Shown piece after piece: positions 41,532-50,373 of a stretch of DNA of 64,000 nucleotides. Position 1 is the stretch's first letter, and each line of letters starts with the position of its first letter. The position numbers were made by a program, and so were the translations under genes. Below the pieces are notes generated by a model, which saw only the letters and a list, made by a program, of their open reading frames with translations, did no database searches and was not told the DNA's origin. The DNA comes from Paraburkholderia haematera (GTDB lineage: Bacteria; Pseudomonadota; Gammaproteobacteria; Burkholderiales; Burkholderiaceae), in contig NZ_CAJNBK010000022.1 of the NCBI RefSeq assembly GCF_905220975.1, positions 1 to 64,000 of the forward strand, given 5' to 3'.

Positions 41532-42995
41532 TCAGCGCGGGTAGTAAGGAGGAATCTGCGCATCCACGTTGACCCAGACCGACTTGGGCTGCGTGTATTC
41601 GCGCATCGCTTCGAAACCCATTTCGCGGCCATAGCCGCTCGCGCCGACACCGCCGAACGGCGACGCGGGGCTCACGCGCTTGTAGCAGTTGATCCACACC
41701 ATGCCGGCGCGAATCTCGCGCGCCACGAGATGCGCGCGTTGGAGATCACGTGTCCAGAGACCCGCGCCGAGACCGTATTCCGTGCCGTTCGCGATCGCCA
41801 GCGCTTCTTCGTCCGTGCGGAAGGTCGTGACCGTCATGAACGGACCGAACACTTCTTCCTGCGATACACGATGCTCCGGCTTCGCTTCAACGATGGTGGG
41901 CTCGACATAGCAGCCATTCGCCAGCGCTGCGTCGTCGGGCGCCTTGCCGCCCGCCAGCACGCGACCGCCCTGTTCGCGTGCGACATCGACGAACGACAGC
42001 ACGCGGTCGCGATGCTGGCGCGAGGTGAGCGGGCCCATTTCGGTCAGTGGATCGAGCGGATTGCCGATCCGGATCGTGCGGCTCAACGCGGTGAACTTCT
42101 CCAGCACTTCGTCAGCGATCGACTCATGCACAATCATCCGCGAGCCGGCAATGCAAGCCTGCCCCTGGTTATGGAAGATCGCGAACGCGGAGCCTTGCAC
42201 CACGGCGTCGATATTGGCGTCGCCGAACACGATGTTCGCCCCCTTGCCGCCGAGTTCGAGCTGCACCTTCTTCAGATTGCCGCTCGAGGCCTGCACGATC
42301 TTGCGGCCCACTGCCGTCGACCCGGTGAAGGCCACCTTGCTGATCTCCGGATGCTCGGCGATGTACTGGCCGGCCACGTGACCCAAGCCCGGCAAAATAT
42401 TGACGACGCCCTCGGGAAAACCCACTTCAGCCATCAGCTCGGCAATCGCGAGACTCGACAGCGGCGTGAGTTCAGCCGGTTTCATGATCACGCAATTGCC
42501 CGCGGCGAGCGCCGGCGCCATCTTCCAGCTCGTGAACATCAGCGGAAAATTCCACGGCACCACCTGCCCGACAATGCCGACGGGCTCACGCGTCATGTAA
42601 TTCAGAAAGCCTTGCTCGACCGGAATCACCGAGCCTTCGAACTTGTCGGCCATGCCGCCGAAATAGCGGAACGTGGCTGCCGTGCGCGGCACATCGAGAT
42701 TGCGCGTATCGCGGATCGGGTGGCCGGTGTCGAGCGATTCGAGACGCGCCAGAGCGTCGGCATTCGCTTCGATTGCGTCGGCGAGCTTGAGCAGCAGGCG
42801 CCCCCGCTCCATCGCGGCGAGATTGCTCCACTTCGGAAACGCCGCCTTCGCCGCCGCCACGGCAAGATCGACATCGGCGGGTCCGGCCATCGCGACGTCG
42901 GCGATCACCGAGTTGTCATGCGGATTGAGGGAAGCGAGGGTCTCGCCGTTTGCAGCCGGCACGAAGCGGCCGCCGATGAAGAGTTGCGTTTGCAT
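41532..42995 (-). CDS. pnpE: Aldehyde dehydrogenase, probable 4-hydroxymuconic semialdehyde dehydrogenase
   Basis: 487 residues, full ALDH superfamily enzyme: Asn149 in PWNFPLMF, Glu247 in LELGGKGAN, Cys281 in GQACIAGSR, NAD loop FTGSTAVG. The neighbours specify the substrate: between a hydroquinone ring-cleavage enzyme and maleylacetate reductase, it should oxidise 4-hydroxymuconic semialdehyde to maleylacetate. Sequence alone resembles betaine/hydroxymuconic semialdehyde dehydrogenases. I chose the ATG at 42995. Confidence 0.9.
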   Translation of the reverse strand: MQTQLFIGGRFVPAANGETLASLNPHDNSVIADVAMAGPADVDLAVAAAKAAFPKWSNLAAMERGRLLLKLADAIEANADALARLESLDTGHPIRDTRNLDVPRTAATFRYFGGMADKFEGSVIPVEQGFLNYMTREPVGIVGQVVPWNFPLMFTSWKMAPALAAGNCVIMKPAELTPLSSLAIAELMAEVGFPEGVVNILPGLGHVAGQYIAEHPEISKVAFTGSTAVGRKIVQASSGNLKKVQLELGGKGANIVFGDANIDAVVQGSAFAIFHNQGQACIAGSRMIVHESIADEVLEKFTALSRTIRIGNPLDPLTEMGPLTSRQHRDRVLSFVDVAREQGGRVLAGGKAPDDAALANGCYVEPTIVEAKPEHRVSQEEVFGPFMTVTTFRTDEEALAIANGTEYGLGAGLWTRDLQRAHLVAREIRAGMVWINCYKRVSPASPFGGVGASGYGREMGFEAMREYTQPKSVWVNVDAQIPPYYPR

Positions 42996-43089
42996 ATCAG
43001 TCCCGCGCAAAAAAAATCTGGACGTGACATTCCCCGCGGCGCCAGCAGTCTGGCGCCGTTCGATCGACGATCGGAGGGATGCCGGGGCG

Positions 43090-44085
43090 TTACATCTGGA
43101 TCGGATACGGCGGCAGTTCGCCGCTTTCGTAGCGCCTGGGCAGATCGGGCGTGGCGTTCTCCCACACCAGCAGCATCGAACGCTTCTGCGAGTAGCCCTT
43201 GTGGCGGATATCGGCCGGCATGGCGGCGATATCGCCCGCGTTCATCGTGATGCGTGCACGCGGCTCACCGCTATCCTTGTCGGCGACGTCCCAGATGATC
43301 TGGTCGGACAGTTGCAGGAACCACTCGACACGGTCGTTGCCATGAAACACCGGCAGCACGAACTCCTCGGTGGTCGGACAGAACAGGCTCTGCTGGCAGA
43401 CCGACGTGACCGACGGATTCCACGTCACGTCCGAGCGCGACAGGTACTTGAAGAGGCTGAACGCATGCAATGCGCCTTCAAAGCCTGGCTCCGCGTGGAT
43501 CTCGGGTTCGTCCTGGACCACGTCCGCAAACTGGCGGTTGACCGGCAGGTCATCGCGCAACGGCGAATCGCCTTCGAGGCCGGGCATGCGCTTGGTGGCA
43601 ATCCGCGTGCGCTCGATGGCCGCGATGTTGTCGCCATGTTTCGTGCCGAAGGCGGAGCCTGTTTCTTCGGGTGCGGCGAACGGGTCGAAGCCTTCGTTGA
43701 CCCAGTCCCTCAGAATCGCCTTGAAAGTAGCCATGATGAGCGGCGTGTCGAACTGCTGCATGTGATCGATGCCCGCTTCCTTGAAACTCGCGTTGTACGC
43801 ACCGGCGTACATGTCGACCTTGCCGTAGTGATTGCGCGTGCCGATCACTTCGTCGAAGTTGACCCAGCCGTAAAAGAAGCCCCAGGCCACGTCGCGCATC
43901 ATGGCGCGCAGGAAGTCGTCGGCGTGCATCTGGTGTGAGCGGATCTGGCCTTTCGCGGGCCATTTGACCGTGGCGAAATAAGCGTCGCGGCTGAATTCGA
44001 AATCACCGAGGCGAAACGTGCGATATCCGGTCACCACGTCGGCTTCGCTCGCGGTGACGTTCTGCAGGGTGCTGGTTTTGTCCAT
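43090..44085 (-). CDS. pnpD: Hydroquinone 1,2-dioxygenase, large subunit
   Basis: 331 residues from the ATG at 44085. A cupin-like domain carries HGNDRVE: His248, Asn250 and Glu254, with His295 (IRHKGYS) 47 residues after the first His. This H-x-N-x3-E plus distant His matches, in order and spacing, the Fe(II) ligands I recall for PnpCD (256, 258, 262, 303). The enzyme opens hydroquinone to 4-hydroxymuconic semialdehyde. The small-subunit gene is 37 bases upstream and the dehydrogenase gene is 94 bases downstream. Confidence 0.92.
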   Translation of the reverse strand: MDKTSTLQNVTASEADVVTGYRTFRLGDFEFSRDAYFATVKWPAKGQIRSHQMHADDFLRAMMRDVAWGFFYGWVNFDEVIGTRNHYGKVDMYAGAYNASFKEAGIDHMQQFDTPLIMATFKAILRDWVNEGFDPFAAPEETGSAFGTKHGDNIAAIERTRIATKRMPGLEGDSPLRDDLPVNRQFADVVQDEPEIHAEPGFEGALHAFSLFKYLSRSDVTWNPSVTSVCQQSLFCPTTEEFVLPVFHGNDRVEWFLQLSDQIIWDVADKDSGEPRARITMNAGDIAAMPADIRHKGYSQKRSMLLVWENATPDLPRRYESGELPPYPIQM

Positions 44086-44122
44086 GATGGGCTCCAGAAG
44101 AGGATCGTTCGTGTAGAGGGAA

Positions 44123-44614
44123 TCAGTGGATGCAGATGTCGGCCCACTTCTCGACCGAATAGCGTCCGAGGATCGTCTGCACGAGCAGCACGCCCTTCGT
44201 CTTTGCTTCGAAGCGATACGCGGCGCCCGCGGGCAGCAGTGCCTGGTGGCCGCGGCGCAGCCGCACATAACCCATCGCCTGGCCTGCCGGCTGGCCTTCG
44301 AGCCGCACGCTGCCTTCGGTCTGCGCGTCGACCAGCGGTCCGTCCGAGGGCTTGATGAAATAGATATCGACTTCGCCGTCGAGCGCGACCGCGAATTCAT
44401 CGTGTGACGCGGCAAACCACGGCGATGAGCCTTCCGCGCGCAGCGTCTCGATCACGTACTTGAGATTCTTGCCGACGACGATTTTCTCGTAGGGCGCTGC
44501 GCGGCTCGCGACGTCGAACACATTCGACATGGCGTAATGCTCCGGTTTGCCCTTGATGATTTCGATGGAGCCTTTGCGGAAATTGTCCAGGCTGCCGAAC
44601 CAGGTCTGTTGCAT
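44123..44614 (-). CDS. pnpC: Hydroquinone 1,2-dioxygenase, small subunit
   Basis: 163 residues from the ATG at 44614, behind TGGAGG; about 18 kDa, the size known for HapC/PnpC. It is a cupin-like structural subunit: FAVALDGEVDIYFIKP and VRLRRGHQALLPAGAAYRF form the barrel strands. It starts the operon. The assignment relies mainly on size, fold and the adjoining large-subunit gene. A LysR gene lies about 190 bases upstream on the same strand. Confidence 0.88.
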   Translation of the reverse strand: MQQTWFGSLDNFRKGSIEIIKGKPEHYAMSNVFDVASRAAPYEKIVVGKNLKYVIETLRAEGSSPWFAASHDEFAVALDGEVDIYFIKPSDGPLVDAQTEGSVRLEGQPAGQAMGYVRLRRGHQALLPAGAAYRFEAKTKGVLLVQTILGRYSVEKWADICIH

Positions 44615-44749
44615 GTCTGCCTCCAGTTGATCTACGAATCCATGAATGCGTTGCTTGGATCGAAGAGTAAGTGGCGGCAGGCGCAACAGCAATGTTCTGA
44701 GGGTCGGGAAACGCGAACCATGGGTGCTTGAAAATCACGCCAGGGAAAC

Positions 44750-44771
44750 TACCTGGCGAAAAACCCAGGTA
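44750..44771. repeat. Inverted repeat between the LysR and hydroquinone dioxygenase genes
   Basis: TACCTGG (44750-44756) pairs with CCAGGTA (44765-44771) around an 8-base loop. On the minus strand it follows the LysR stop by about 35 bases and is followed by TTTCCC, so it may be a weak terminator for lysR. It could also be a regulator site upstream of the dioxygenase promoter. Confidence 0.4.
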
Positions 44772-44806
44772 ACCCGGGTGGTCCTCCAATGGTTCTTCGG
44801 TGGTGC

Positions 44807-45772
44807 TCAGTCTTCGGCCAGCTCCTCGCCGACGCTTTTCGTTTCGTCGTCGGGTGGCGCAATGCCGAGCGCCCTGTCCCACTGCGGTTCGCGCAGATAG
44901 CGGGCGCGCAGGAAGTCGACGAAAGCCTTGACCTTGGTGGTCGAGCGGTGTGACGCGGGATAGACCGCCGACAGCCATAACGGCGGCGCTGCGTACTCCG
45001 GCAGCACGCGTTCAAGGCGCCGCTCGAGCAGATCGGCGGCGGCGACCATCGTCGGCAGATAGACGACGCCCGCACCGGCTCGTGCAAACTCGAGCAGCAG
45101 ATGCACGCTATTGGTCTTGAGCACGGGATTCAGTGCGATTTCGAAGCACTCGTTGCCGCGCATCAGCGGCCACTTGTCGCCCCAAGGATAGTACGAGTAA
45201 CGGGCGAAATCGTGCCGCAGCAGGTCGAGCGGCGTCTCGATCACGGGCTCCTCCTTCAGATAACCGGGCGCCGCGCACAGCACGCCTCGCACCGGAAACA
45301 GCCGCCGCTCCACCAGCAGATTCGACGCCGGCGGATAGATCTGCAAGGCCAGATCGAAACCCTCCTGCACCGGATCGATCACCCGGTCGTTGACGGTCAC
45401 GACGAACTCCACGCGTGGGTAAGCGGCGCGGAATTCGATCAGCGTTTGCGAAAAATGGCCAAGCGCGAAGCCCGGCAGAACGTGGATATTGAGCGTGCCG
45501 GCGAGCGCCTGCGGATCGCCGCGCGAGCGTCCGGACAGATCGTGGACCTTGTTGACCAGTTCGGCGCATTCGCGGTAATAGGTCTCGCCGAGTTCAGACA
45601 GGCGCACCGCGCGAGTTGAACGATGAAAGAGCGGCACGCCGAAATGGTCTTCGAGCTGCTTGACGCGCGAGGTCACCACCGATTTGGCGACGCCCAACTG
45701 GCGCGCGGCCCCGGCGAAGCTCTGCGCTTCCGCGGCCCGCACAAACGCTTCCATCGACATGAACAGGTCCAT
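44807..45772 (-). CDS. LysR-family regulator, likely of the hydroquinone operon
   Basis: 321 residues. The N-terminal winged HTH reads MEAFVRAAEAQSFAGAARQLGVAKSVVTSRVKQLE; the periplasmic-binding-like effector domain follows (RGVLCAAPGYL, GAGVVYLPTMVAAADLL, AVYPASHRSTTKVKAFVDFL). The C-terminus is extended by about 25 acidic residues. It is transcribed in the same direction as, and just upstream of, the hydroquinone operon, unlike the divergent layout common in LysR systems. Confidence 0.92.
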   Translation of the reverse strand: MDLFMSMEAFVRAAEAQSFAGAARQLGVAKSVVTSRVKQLEDHFGVPLFHRSTRAVRLSELGETYYRECAELVNKVHDLSGRSRGDPQALAGTLNIHVLPGFALGHFSQTLIEFRAAYPRVEFVVTVNDRVIDPVQEGFDLALQIYPPASNLLVERRLFPVRGVLCAAPGYLKEEPVIETPLDLLRHDFARYSYYPWGDKWPLMRGNECFEIALNPVLKTNSVHLLLEFARAGAGVVYLPTMVAAADLLERRLERVLPEYAAPPLWLSAVYPASHRSTTKVKAFVDFLRARYLREPQWDRALGIAPPDDETKSVGEELAED

Positions 45773-45952
45773 GCTGTCTCCTTCGGTTACCGTGGCCCGC
45801 AGCCCGCGTTGCTAACGGCAAGTGTAGCCTGCTTCGGGAATCCGGACGCCTTGCTGAACCACAGGCCGCACGCGTTATTCAAGGCTGCCATCACCACCAT
45901 CACCGTCTTGCGCTCGACGCGGAGCCGACCGTCTGGAAGATATTGAAGAGGA

Positions 45953-46170
45953 TCACCCGATCTGCAGATTCCGTCCGAAGTCGTCGATAAGGACCCGCAG
46001 CTTCGGCGAAGCGTAACGGCTTGCCGGCCACAAGATCCCGAAGGCAACGGTCTGGTCGATGAAATCGTCGGGCACGATCTGTCATGCACCGCTCGCCAGT
46101 GCATCGCGCACAAGCAAAGTCGGCAGGAAGATGCGGCCCTTGTTCGGAAGCGCCAGAACAACCGGCCCCG
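45953..46170 (-). pseudogene. Remnant of a second LysR regulator gene (C-terminal part)
   Basis: The minus strand encodes PNKGRIFLPTLLVRDALASGA, an in-frame TGA (about 46081), then QIVPDDFIDQTVAFGILWPASRYASPKLRVLIDDFG and a stop at 45955. The second part matches the last 35 residues of LysR effector domains and the first part the GIGxLPTxLVxDAL segment. The N-terminal two thirds, including the HTH, are missing. It is therefore a truncated and nonsense-mutated gene. Confidence 0.72.
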
Positions 46171-46182
46171 AAAATACAATTG

Positions 46183-46245
46183 TGATCACCATTGACTTAT
46201 CGGAATCCAGCCCGCAAAATCGATGTCAATCACCATTGTGATTGG
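46183..46245. promoter_or_regulatory. Two palindromic operator-like sites
   Basis: GTGATCAC at 46183-46190 and CAATCAC-CATT-GTGATTG at 46228-46245 (perfect 7-base arms). Both contain ATCACCATTG (46186-46195 and 46230-46239), a direct repeat 44 bases apart, about four helical turns. They begin where the LysR remnant breaks off and lie 170-230 bases before the gene at 46412. The binding protein is unknown. Confidence 0.55.
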
Positions 46246-46411
46246 GTGGTCCCATCAAACTGTGCCGGCATAACGCGGCGCCACGCCACTGACATCTCCA
46301 ATGGCGCTTAACGCGTCCCTACCGTTCGCCATATCATGGGTTGGACAGTACGGCCGCAATCGTGAGGTCACCGTCTTGTGATGACACATACCGTACATAA
46401 AGGATGGAGCA

Positions 46412-47134
46412 ATGAGCACGTTACTCGAAGACGCAGTGCTGGCCCACGGTGGGATCGGCAACTGGAAGAAACACCGCGCGGCTTCCGCGAGCCTCGATAT
46501 TGGCGGAGCGATATGGCAGCTTAAGGGCCAGCCCAACATGTTCAGAGACATCGAACTGGACGCGAGCCTGGAACAGCAGCACGTATCAATGACGTCGCAA
46601 ACCGCAGGATGGAAAGGTGTGTTTACGCCGGACCGGGTGAGCATCGAATTGCCGGAGCAACACCGCGTCGAACAACGCGACGCACCGCGAACCTCATACG
46701 CGGACCATACGCAGGAAACGCAATGGGACCAACTGCACGCGCTCTATTTCTGTGGCTACGCACTGTGGAGCTATCTGAGCATACCGTTCCTCTACACCTA
46801 CCCCGGTTTCGAAACGGAAGAACAAAGCGAATGGGAAGAAAATGGTGAAGTATGGCGGCGGCTGAAAGTCACGTTTCCGGACTCGATTGCCAGCCACAGC
46901 CGCGAACAGATTTCGTACTTCGGCGAAGACGGCCTGCTGCGACGCCACGACTATACGGTGGACGTGATGGGCGGCGCCAGGGGTGCGAACTATGCGTCGA
47001 ACTATCGCGACGTAGGCGGCATCATGATTCCGATGTCGCGGCGCGTGTTTGCTTATGACGATACCGGGCGAAAAATCGATGATCCACTGCTGGTCTCCAT
47101 CGACTTTCACGACGTCGCGTGGCGCGACAATTGA
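46412..47134 (+). CDS. Unknown protein, 240 residues
   Basis: I do not recognise a family. There is no signal peptide or membrane segment. The protein opens with a helix (LLEDAVLAHGGIGNWKKH), then alternates strands through VFTPDRVSIEL, and has an aromatic-rich middle (LHALYFCGYALWSYLSIPFLY). The C-terminal half looks like a beta-sheet that carries RHDYTVDVMGGARGANYASNYRDVGGIMIPMSRRVF. The alternating strands recall LolA-like lipid-binding shapes, but this is a guess. AAAGGATGGAGCA precedes the ATG. It lies alone on the plus strand next to two palindromes. Confidence 0.75.
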   Translation: MSTLLEDAVLAHGGIGNWKKHRAASASLDIGGAIWQLKGQPNMFRDIELDASLEQQHVSMTSQTAGWKGVFTPDRVSIELPEQHRVEQRDAPRTSYADHTQETQWDQLHALYFCGYALWSYLSIPFLYTYPGFETEEQSEWEENGEVWRRLKVTFPDSIASHSREQISYFGEDGLLRRHDYTVDVMGGARGANYASNYRDVGGIMIPMSRRVFAYDDTGRKIDDPLLVSIDFHDVAWRDN

Positions 47135-47289
47135 ATCTGCGCGTTGATCTCGTCGTCACGACGCGAGGCCATGATCTGAGTCTCGATCTCGTTGACCTGT
47201 CGGTCGAGAAGTCGGTCGAGCAGCCGGTCGAACTGTTGCCGGAATGAGCCGGCTGCTCGCTTTTCGTTCAGGTCGGTCAGGTCGCGCAC
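47107..47289 (-). CDS. Doubtful small ORF, helical
   Basis: 60 codons from a GTG, with a heptad-like segment FRQQFDRLLDRLLDRQVNEIETQI encoded by three near-repeats of a 12-base unit. No ribosome site is visible and it overlaps the convergent gene's last 28 bases. It follows the small gene at 47297 by seven bases, so it may be its degenerate continuation. Confidence 0.25.
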   Translation of the reverse strand: MRDLTDLNEKRAAGSFRQQFDRLLDRLLDRQVNEIETQIMASRRDDEINAQIQLSRHATS

Positions 47290-47296
47290 GAATGGA

Positions 47297-47482
47297 TCAG
47301 GATGCAGCTACCTGGCCTTGAATCGCTGCCGCTGCTTCGCGCGGCTGCCCTGCCAGGGCGGCAACTGCTGCCTGGTCGAATTTTCCGAGGCGTTCCTGAA
47401 AGCTTTTGACAAAGCCTTCAAAATTGACTTCGGCATCGATCATGACGCGGACTATTTGTCTTTGGGTTTCAGATGTCTTCAC
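47297..47482 (-). CDS. Small unknown protein behind the efflux operon, DUF302-like start
   Basis: 61 residues from a GTG with a good GGAAGG site. The sequence RQIVRVMIDAEVNFEGFVKSFQERLGKFDQAAVAALAG resembles the first half of DUF302 proteins (as far as I recall them), and the second half is missing. It could be a truncated DUF302 gene or a genuine small protein. It starts 35 bases after the EmrB-like gene stop and may share its transcript. Confidence 0.5.
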   Translation of the reverse strand: MKTSETQRQIVRVMIDAEVNFEGFVKSFQERLGKFDQAAVAALAGQPREAAAAIQGQVAAS

Positions 47483-47517
47483 TTTGGATTCCTTCCAGAT
47501 TGCATTGGGTTAATACT

Positions 47518-49074
47518 TCAGTGCGCAGCCGCGGCGGCATCGCTTGAGCCGCCAGCCTTGCCTGGCTTCGTGATCCAGATAAGCGGAATGATGATGATCA
47601 TGACGATCGCGGCTCCGTAGAACACGTCATTCAGTCCCAACATGGCAGCCTGCGTCTGTACCGTCTGATCGAACAACGCATACGAAGCGCCTTGTCCCAG
47701 ACCAAGCAGCGAATGGTAGCTATCCATCTGCGCATTGAAGATCGGGTTGGTCGGGCTGGACTGCTGCGTCAGAATTTCATGGTGCAGGATCGTCCGGTTA
47801 TTCCACACGACGTTCGCCAGCGATGTACCGATGCCGCCGAAGAACACGCGGCCGAAGGTGGACAGACCGGCAGCGGCCGGCACCTTTTCGGGCGGCTGCC
47901 CCGACAGGATGATCACCGTGAGCGGAGCGAAGAACAGTGCCATCGGAATACCCTGCAGCAGGGTCGGCAGAATGATGAATCCCTCGCTGATGTCGGTATA
48001 GAAATACGTGCGCATGAAGTAGACGATCGCGAAGCCGATGAACGCAAACGTACCGATGATCCGCGCGTCGGTACGCGGCAGGATCTTGCCCATGATGGGT
48101 GCGCCGATCACCGCGAAAATACCCAGCGGCGCCGTAGCGAGCCCCGCGTCGACGGCGCGATATCCCAGGTACTCCTGCATCCACTGCGGAAGCAGCACCA
48201 GCGTTCCGAAGAAGATGGCATACGCGATGGCAATGGAAATGGTGCCGCCAAGGAAGTTGCGCTGCTTGAACAGCGTCAGGTCGACAATCGGGTTCTTTTC
48301 CGTCAGCTCCCAGATAATGAAGGCCGCGAGACCGACCGCAGCGACGATAGCCAGCACGACAATCGTGCTCGACGAGAACCAGTCGAGATCCTTACCTTTG
48401 TCCAGCATCACCTGAAGCGACGACACCCACACGATCAGCAGCACCAGCCCGACAACGTCGATCGGCAGCTTTCTGGCCGGCGTATCGCGCTTGCGGTACA
48501 AAATCCAGACCATCGCGGCAGCGAACAGCCCGACCGGAATGTTGATATAGAAAATCCACGACCAGCTATAGCTGTCCGTCACCCAGCCGCCGAGCGAGGG
48601 CCCGACAATCGGCCCGGTCACCACGATCATCGAAAACAGCGCGAGTGCCAGTGAGGATTTTGCCTTTGGCCACGAACTGAGCAGCAACGCCTGCGACATC
48701 GGGATGAGCGGCCCGGCGACAGCCCCCTGCAGCGCACGCGCCAGCAACAGGATAGGCAACGTTGGCGCGATGCCGCACAGCCAGGAGGCGAACACGAACA
48801 ACAATATCGAGCCGATGAACAGCCGGACCTGTCCCAGCCTCTGGGTCAGCCAGCCCGTCAACGGGATCGCGATTGCATTCGCGGCGGCAAAGACGGTGAT
48901 GACCCACGTGCCTTCGTCGACCGATACGCCGAGGTTGCCGGAAATGGTTGGAATGGCCACGTTGGCGATCGACGAGTCGAGCACGGTCATGAAGCCCGCG
49001 AGGCCAACGCTCAGGGAACCCAGGGCGAGCGTCGCCCCGGTCAGAGGCGGGTGATTCGGATGGTTGGTGTCCAT
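47518..49074 (-). CDS. emrB: MFS drug-efflux permease, EmrB/DHA2 family
   Basis: 518 residues, 14 hydrophobic segments. MTVLDSSIANVAIPTISGNLGVSVDEGTWVIT holds the DHA2 motif LDxSIxNVAxP and the W-containing loop; GALQGAVAGPLIP-like ALQGAVAGPLIPMSQ is motif C. It extrudes hydrophobic, often phenolic or quinone-like, compounds with the EmrA and NodT-type proteins encoded upstream. It is the third gene of the MarR-linked efflux operon. Confidence 0.94.
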   Translation of the reverse strand: MDTNHPNHPPLTGATLALGSLSVGLAGFMTVLDSSIANVAIPTISGNLGVSVDEGTWVITVFAAANAIAIPLTGWLTQRLGQVRLFIGSILLFVFASWLCGIAPTLPILLLARALQGAVAGPLIPMSQALLLSSWPKAKSSLALALFSMIVVTGPIVGPSLGGWVTDSYSWSWIFYINIPVGLFAAAMVWILYRKRDTPARKLPIDVVGLVLLIVWVSSLQVMLDKGKDLDWFSSSTIVVLAIVAAVGLAAFIIWELTEKNPIVDLTLFKQRNFLGGTISIAIAYAIFFGTLVLLPQWMQEYLGYRAVDAGLATAPLGIFAVIGAPIMGKILPRTDARIIGTFAFIGFAIVYFMRTYFYTDISEGFIILPTLLQGIPMALFFAPLTVIILSGQPPEKVPAAAGLSTFGRVFFGGIGTSLANVVWNNRTILHHEILTQQSSPTNPIFNAQMDSYHSLLGLGQGASYALFDQTVQTQAAMLGLNDVFYGAAIVMIIIIPLIWITKPGKAGGSSDAAAAAH

Positions 49075-49147
49075 GGTGATACGGCTATCCTGTGTCTGGC
49101 AAGAAAGGCGCGGCGTCTTTCACGTGCCGCGGGCCAATGAGTTGAGG

Positions 49148-50308
49148 TCATTCGTTTTCAGCGATAATCCGCGCGATTGCGGCATCGGCCTCGTCGCCGT
49201 ATTTGGCGAATACGTCGGTCTTATAGGTCGACGTAGACTCCGTACCGAGTTGTGCACCGGCAGGGTCCTTGACATTGACGTCCACGTTCATTGACAGGCC
49301 CACACGCAGCGGATGCTTCTCCAGTTCCGCGGGTGGAATCTCGATGCGCACCGGCAGCCGCTGCACCACCTTGATCCAGTTACCGGTCGCGTTCTGCGCC
49401 GGCAGCAGCGCGAGTGCCGATCCAGTGCCCGGCGTAAAGCCCACCACCTTGCCGTGATAGGTGACGGAGGAGCCGTAGACGTCGGCCCTCAGATCGACAG
49501 GTTGTCCAACCCGGATGTGACGAAGCTGCCACTCCTTGAAGTTCGCATCGACCCAGACCTGCTCGAGCGGCACCACGGACATCAGCGCTGCGCCGGGTGA
49601 CACGCGCTGCCCGACCTGAACCGAGCGCTGCGCGATATATCCGGTCACGGGGGCCGGCAACGTAGTGCGCGCCTCAGCCAGGTATGCGTCGCGAACGTGG
49701 GCAGCGCTTGCCATGACGTCCGGATGTTTTTCGACCGACGTGTTAGCCGTCAACGCGCGATTAGCGCCGAGCTGTTGCTTTGCAGCGTCAAGCGCAGCCT
49801 GAGCCGATTTGACGGCGTCGCGTGCATGCGCGACTTCCTCGTCCGACACGGCTCCCGTCATGCCGGTGGAAAGCCGGCGCTTCAAGTCGTCCTGTGCCTT
49901 CGAAAGATCCGACTGGCGTTCAGCGATATCTGCACGATATCTGTCATCATCGGCGTACAGGCCATGGACTCTGCGAACGGTTTGGCCCAAATTGGCCTCG
50001 GCCTGTTGCAATGCAATCTTTGCGTCCGCGGGATCGATCTGGACGACCGGTTCGCCCTTCCTGACGATTTGCGTGTTGTCCGCGTTGACCGCGATGACGG
50101 TCCCCGTGATCTGCGGCGTGATTTGCACGACGTTGCCGTTGACGTATGCGTCGTCGGTATCTATGTGGTAACGGGCGTCAAGGAAATAGTAGGCGCCATA
50201 CGCAGCGCCTGCGATCGCAAGCGAAGCCACCAGCAGTGAGAGCAGGAGTTTGCGTTTGCCGGGCTTCTTTTCCGGCTCTTTATTCAACTGTGACTGAGGT
50301 GCGTTCAT
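49148..50308 (-). CDS. emrA: EmrA-type membrane-fusion protein
   Basis: 386 residues. A Lys-rich cytosolic start (KEPEKKPGKRK) precedes one helix (LLLSLLVASLAIAGAAYGAYYFL). Then DTDDAYVNGNVVQITPQITGTV (first lipoyl half), a helical hairpin, TLPAPVTGYIAQRSVQVGQRV (second half) and a beta-barrel with LRHIRVGQPVDLRADVYG. It couples EmrB to the outer-membrane factor encoded just upstream. Gaps of 65 and 73 bases separate it from its neighbours. Confidence 0.94.
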   Translation of the reverse strand: MNAPQSQLNKEPEKKPGKRKLLLSLLVASLAIAGAAYGAYYFLDARYHIDTDDAYVNGNVVQITPQITGTVIAVNADNTQIVRKGEPVVQIDPADAKIALQQAEANLGQTVRRVHGLYADDDRYRADIAERQSDLSKAQDDLKRRLSTGMTGAVSDEEVAHARDAVKSAQAALDAAKQQLGANRALTANTSVEKHPDVMASAAHVRDAYLAEARTTLPAPVTGYIAQRSVQVGQRVSPGAALMSVVPLEQVWVDANFKEWQLRHIRVGQPVDLRADVYGSSVTYHGKVVGFTPGTGSALALLPAQNATGNWIKVVQRLPVRIEIPPAELEKHPLRVGLSMNVDVNVKDPAGAQLGTESTSTYKTDVFAKYGDEADAAIARIIAENE

Positions 50309-50373
50309 TTGTAGCTCCAGTAAAGTTTGATGTGCGCCATCAGGGCGTTACGCCTGACGGCCGATCTGTTTGT

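Noticed and set aside
41730..43250. Plus-strand open frame of about 500 codons
   Set aside because: It is antisense to the aldehyde dehydrogenase gene, rich in Arg/His/Ala as expected from high third-position GC, and matches no family.
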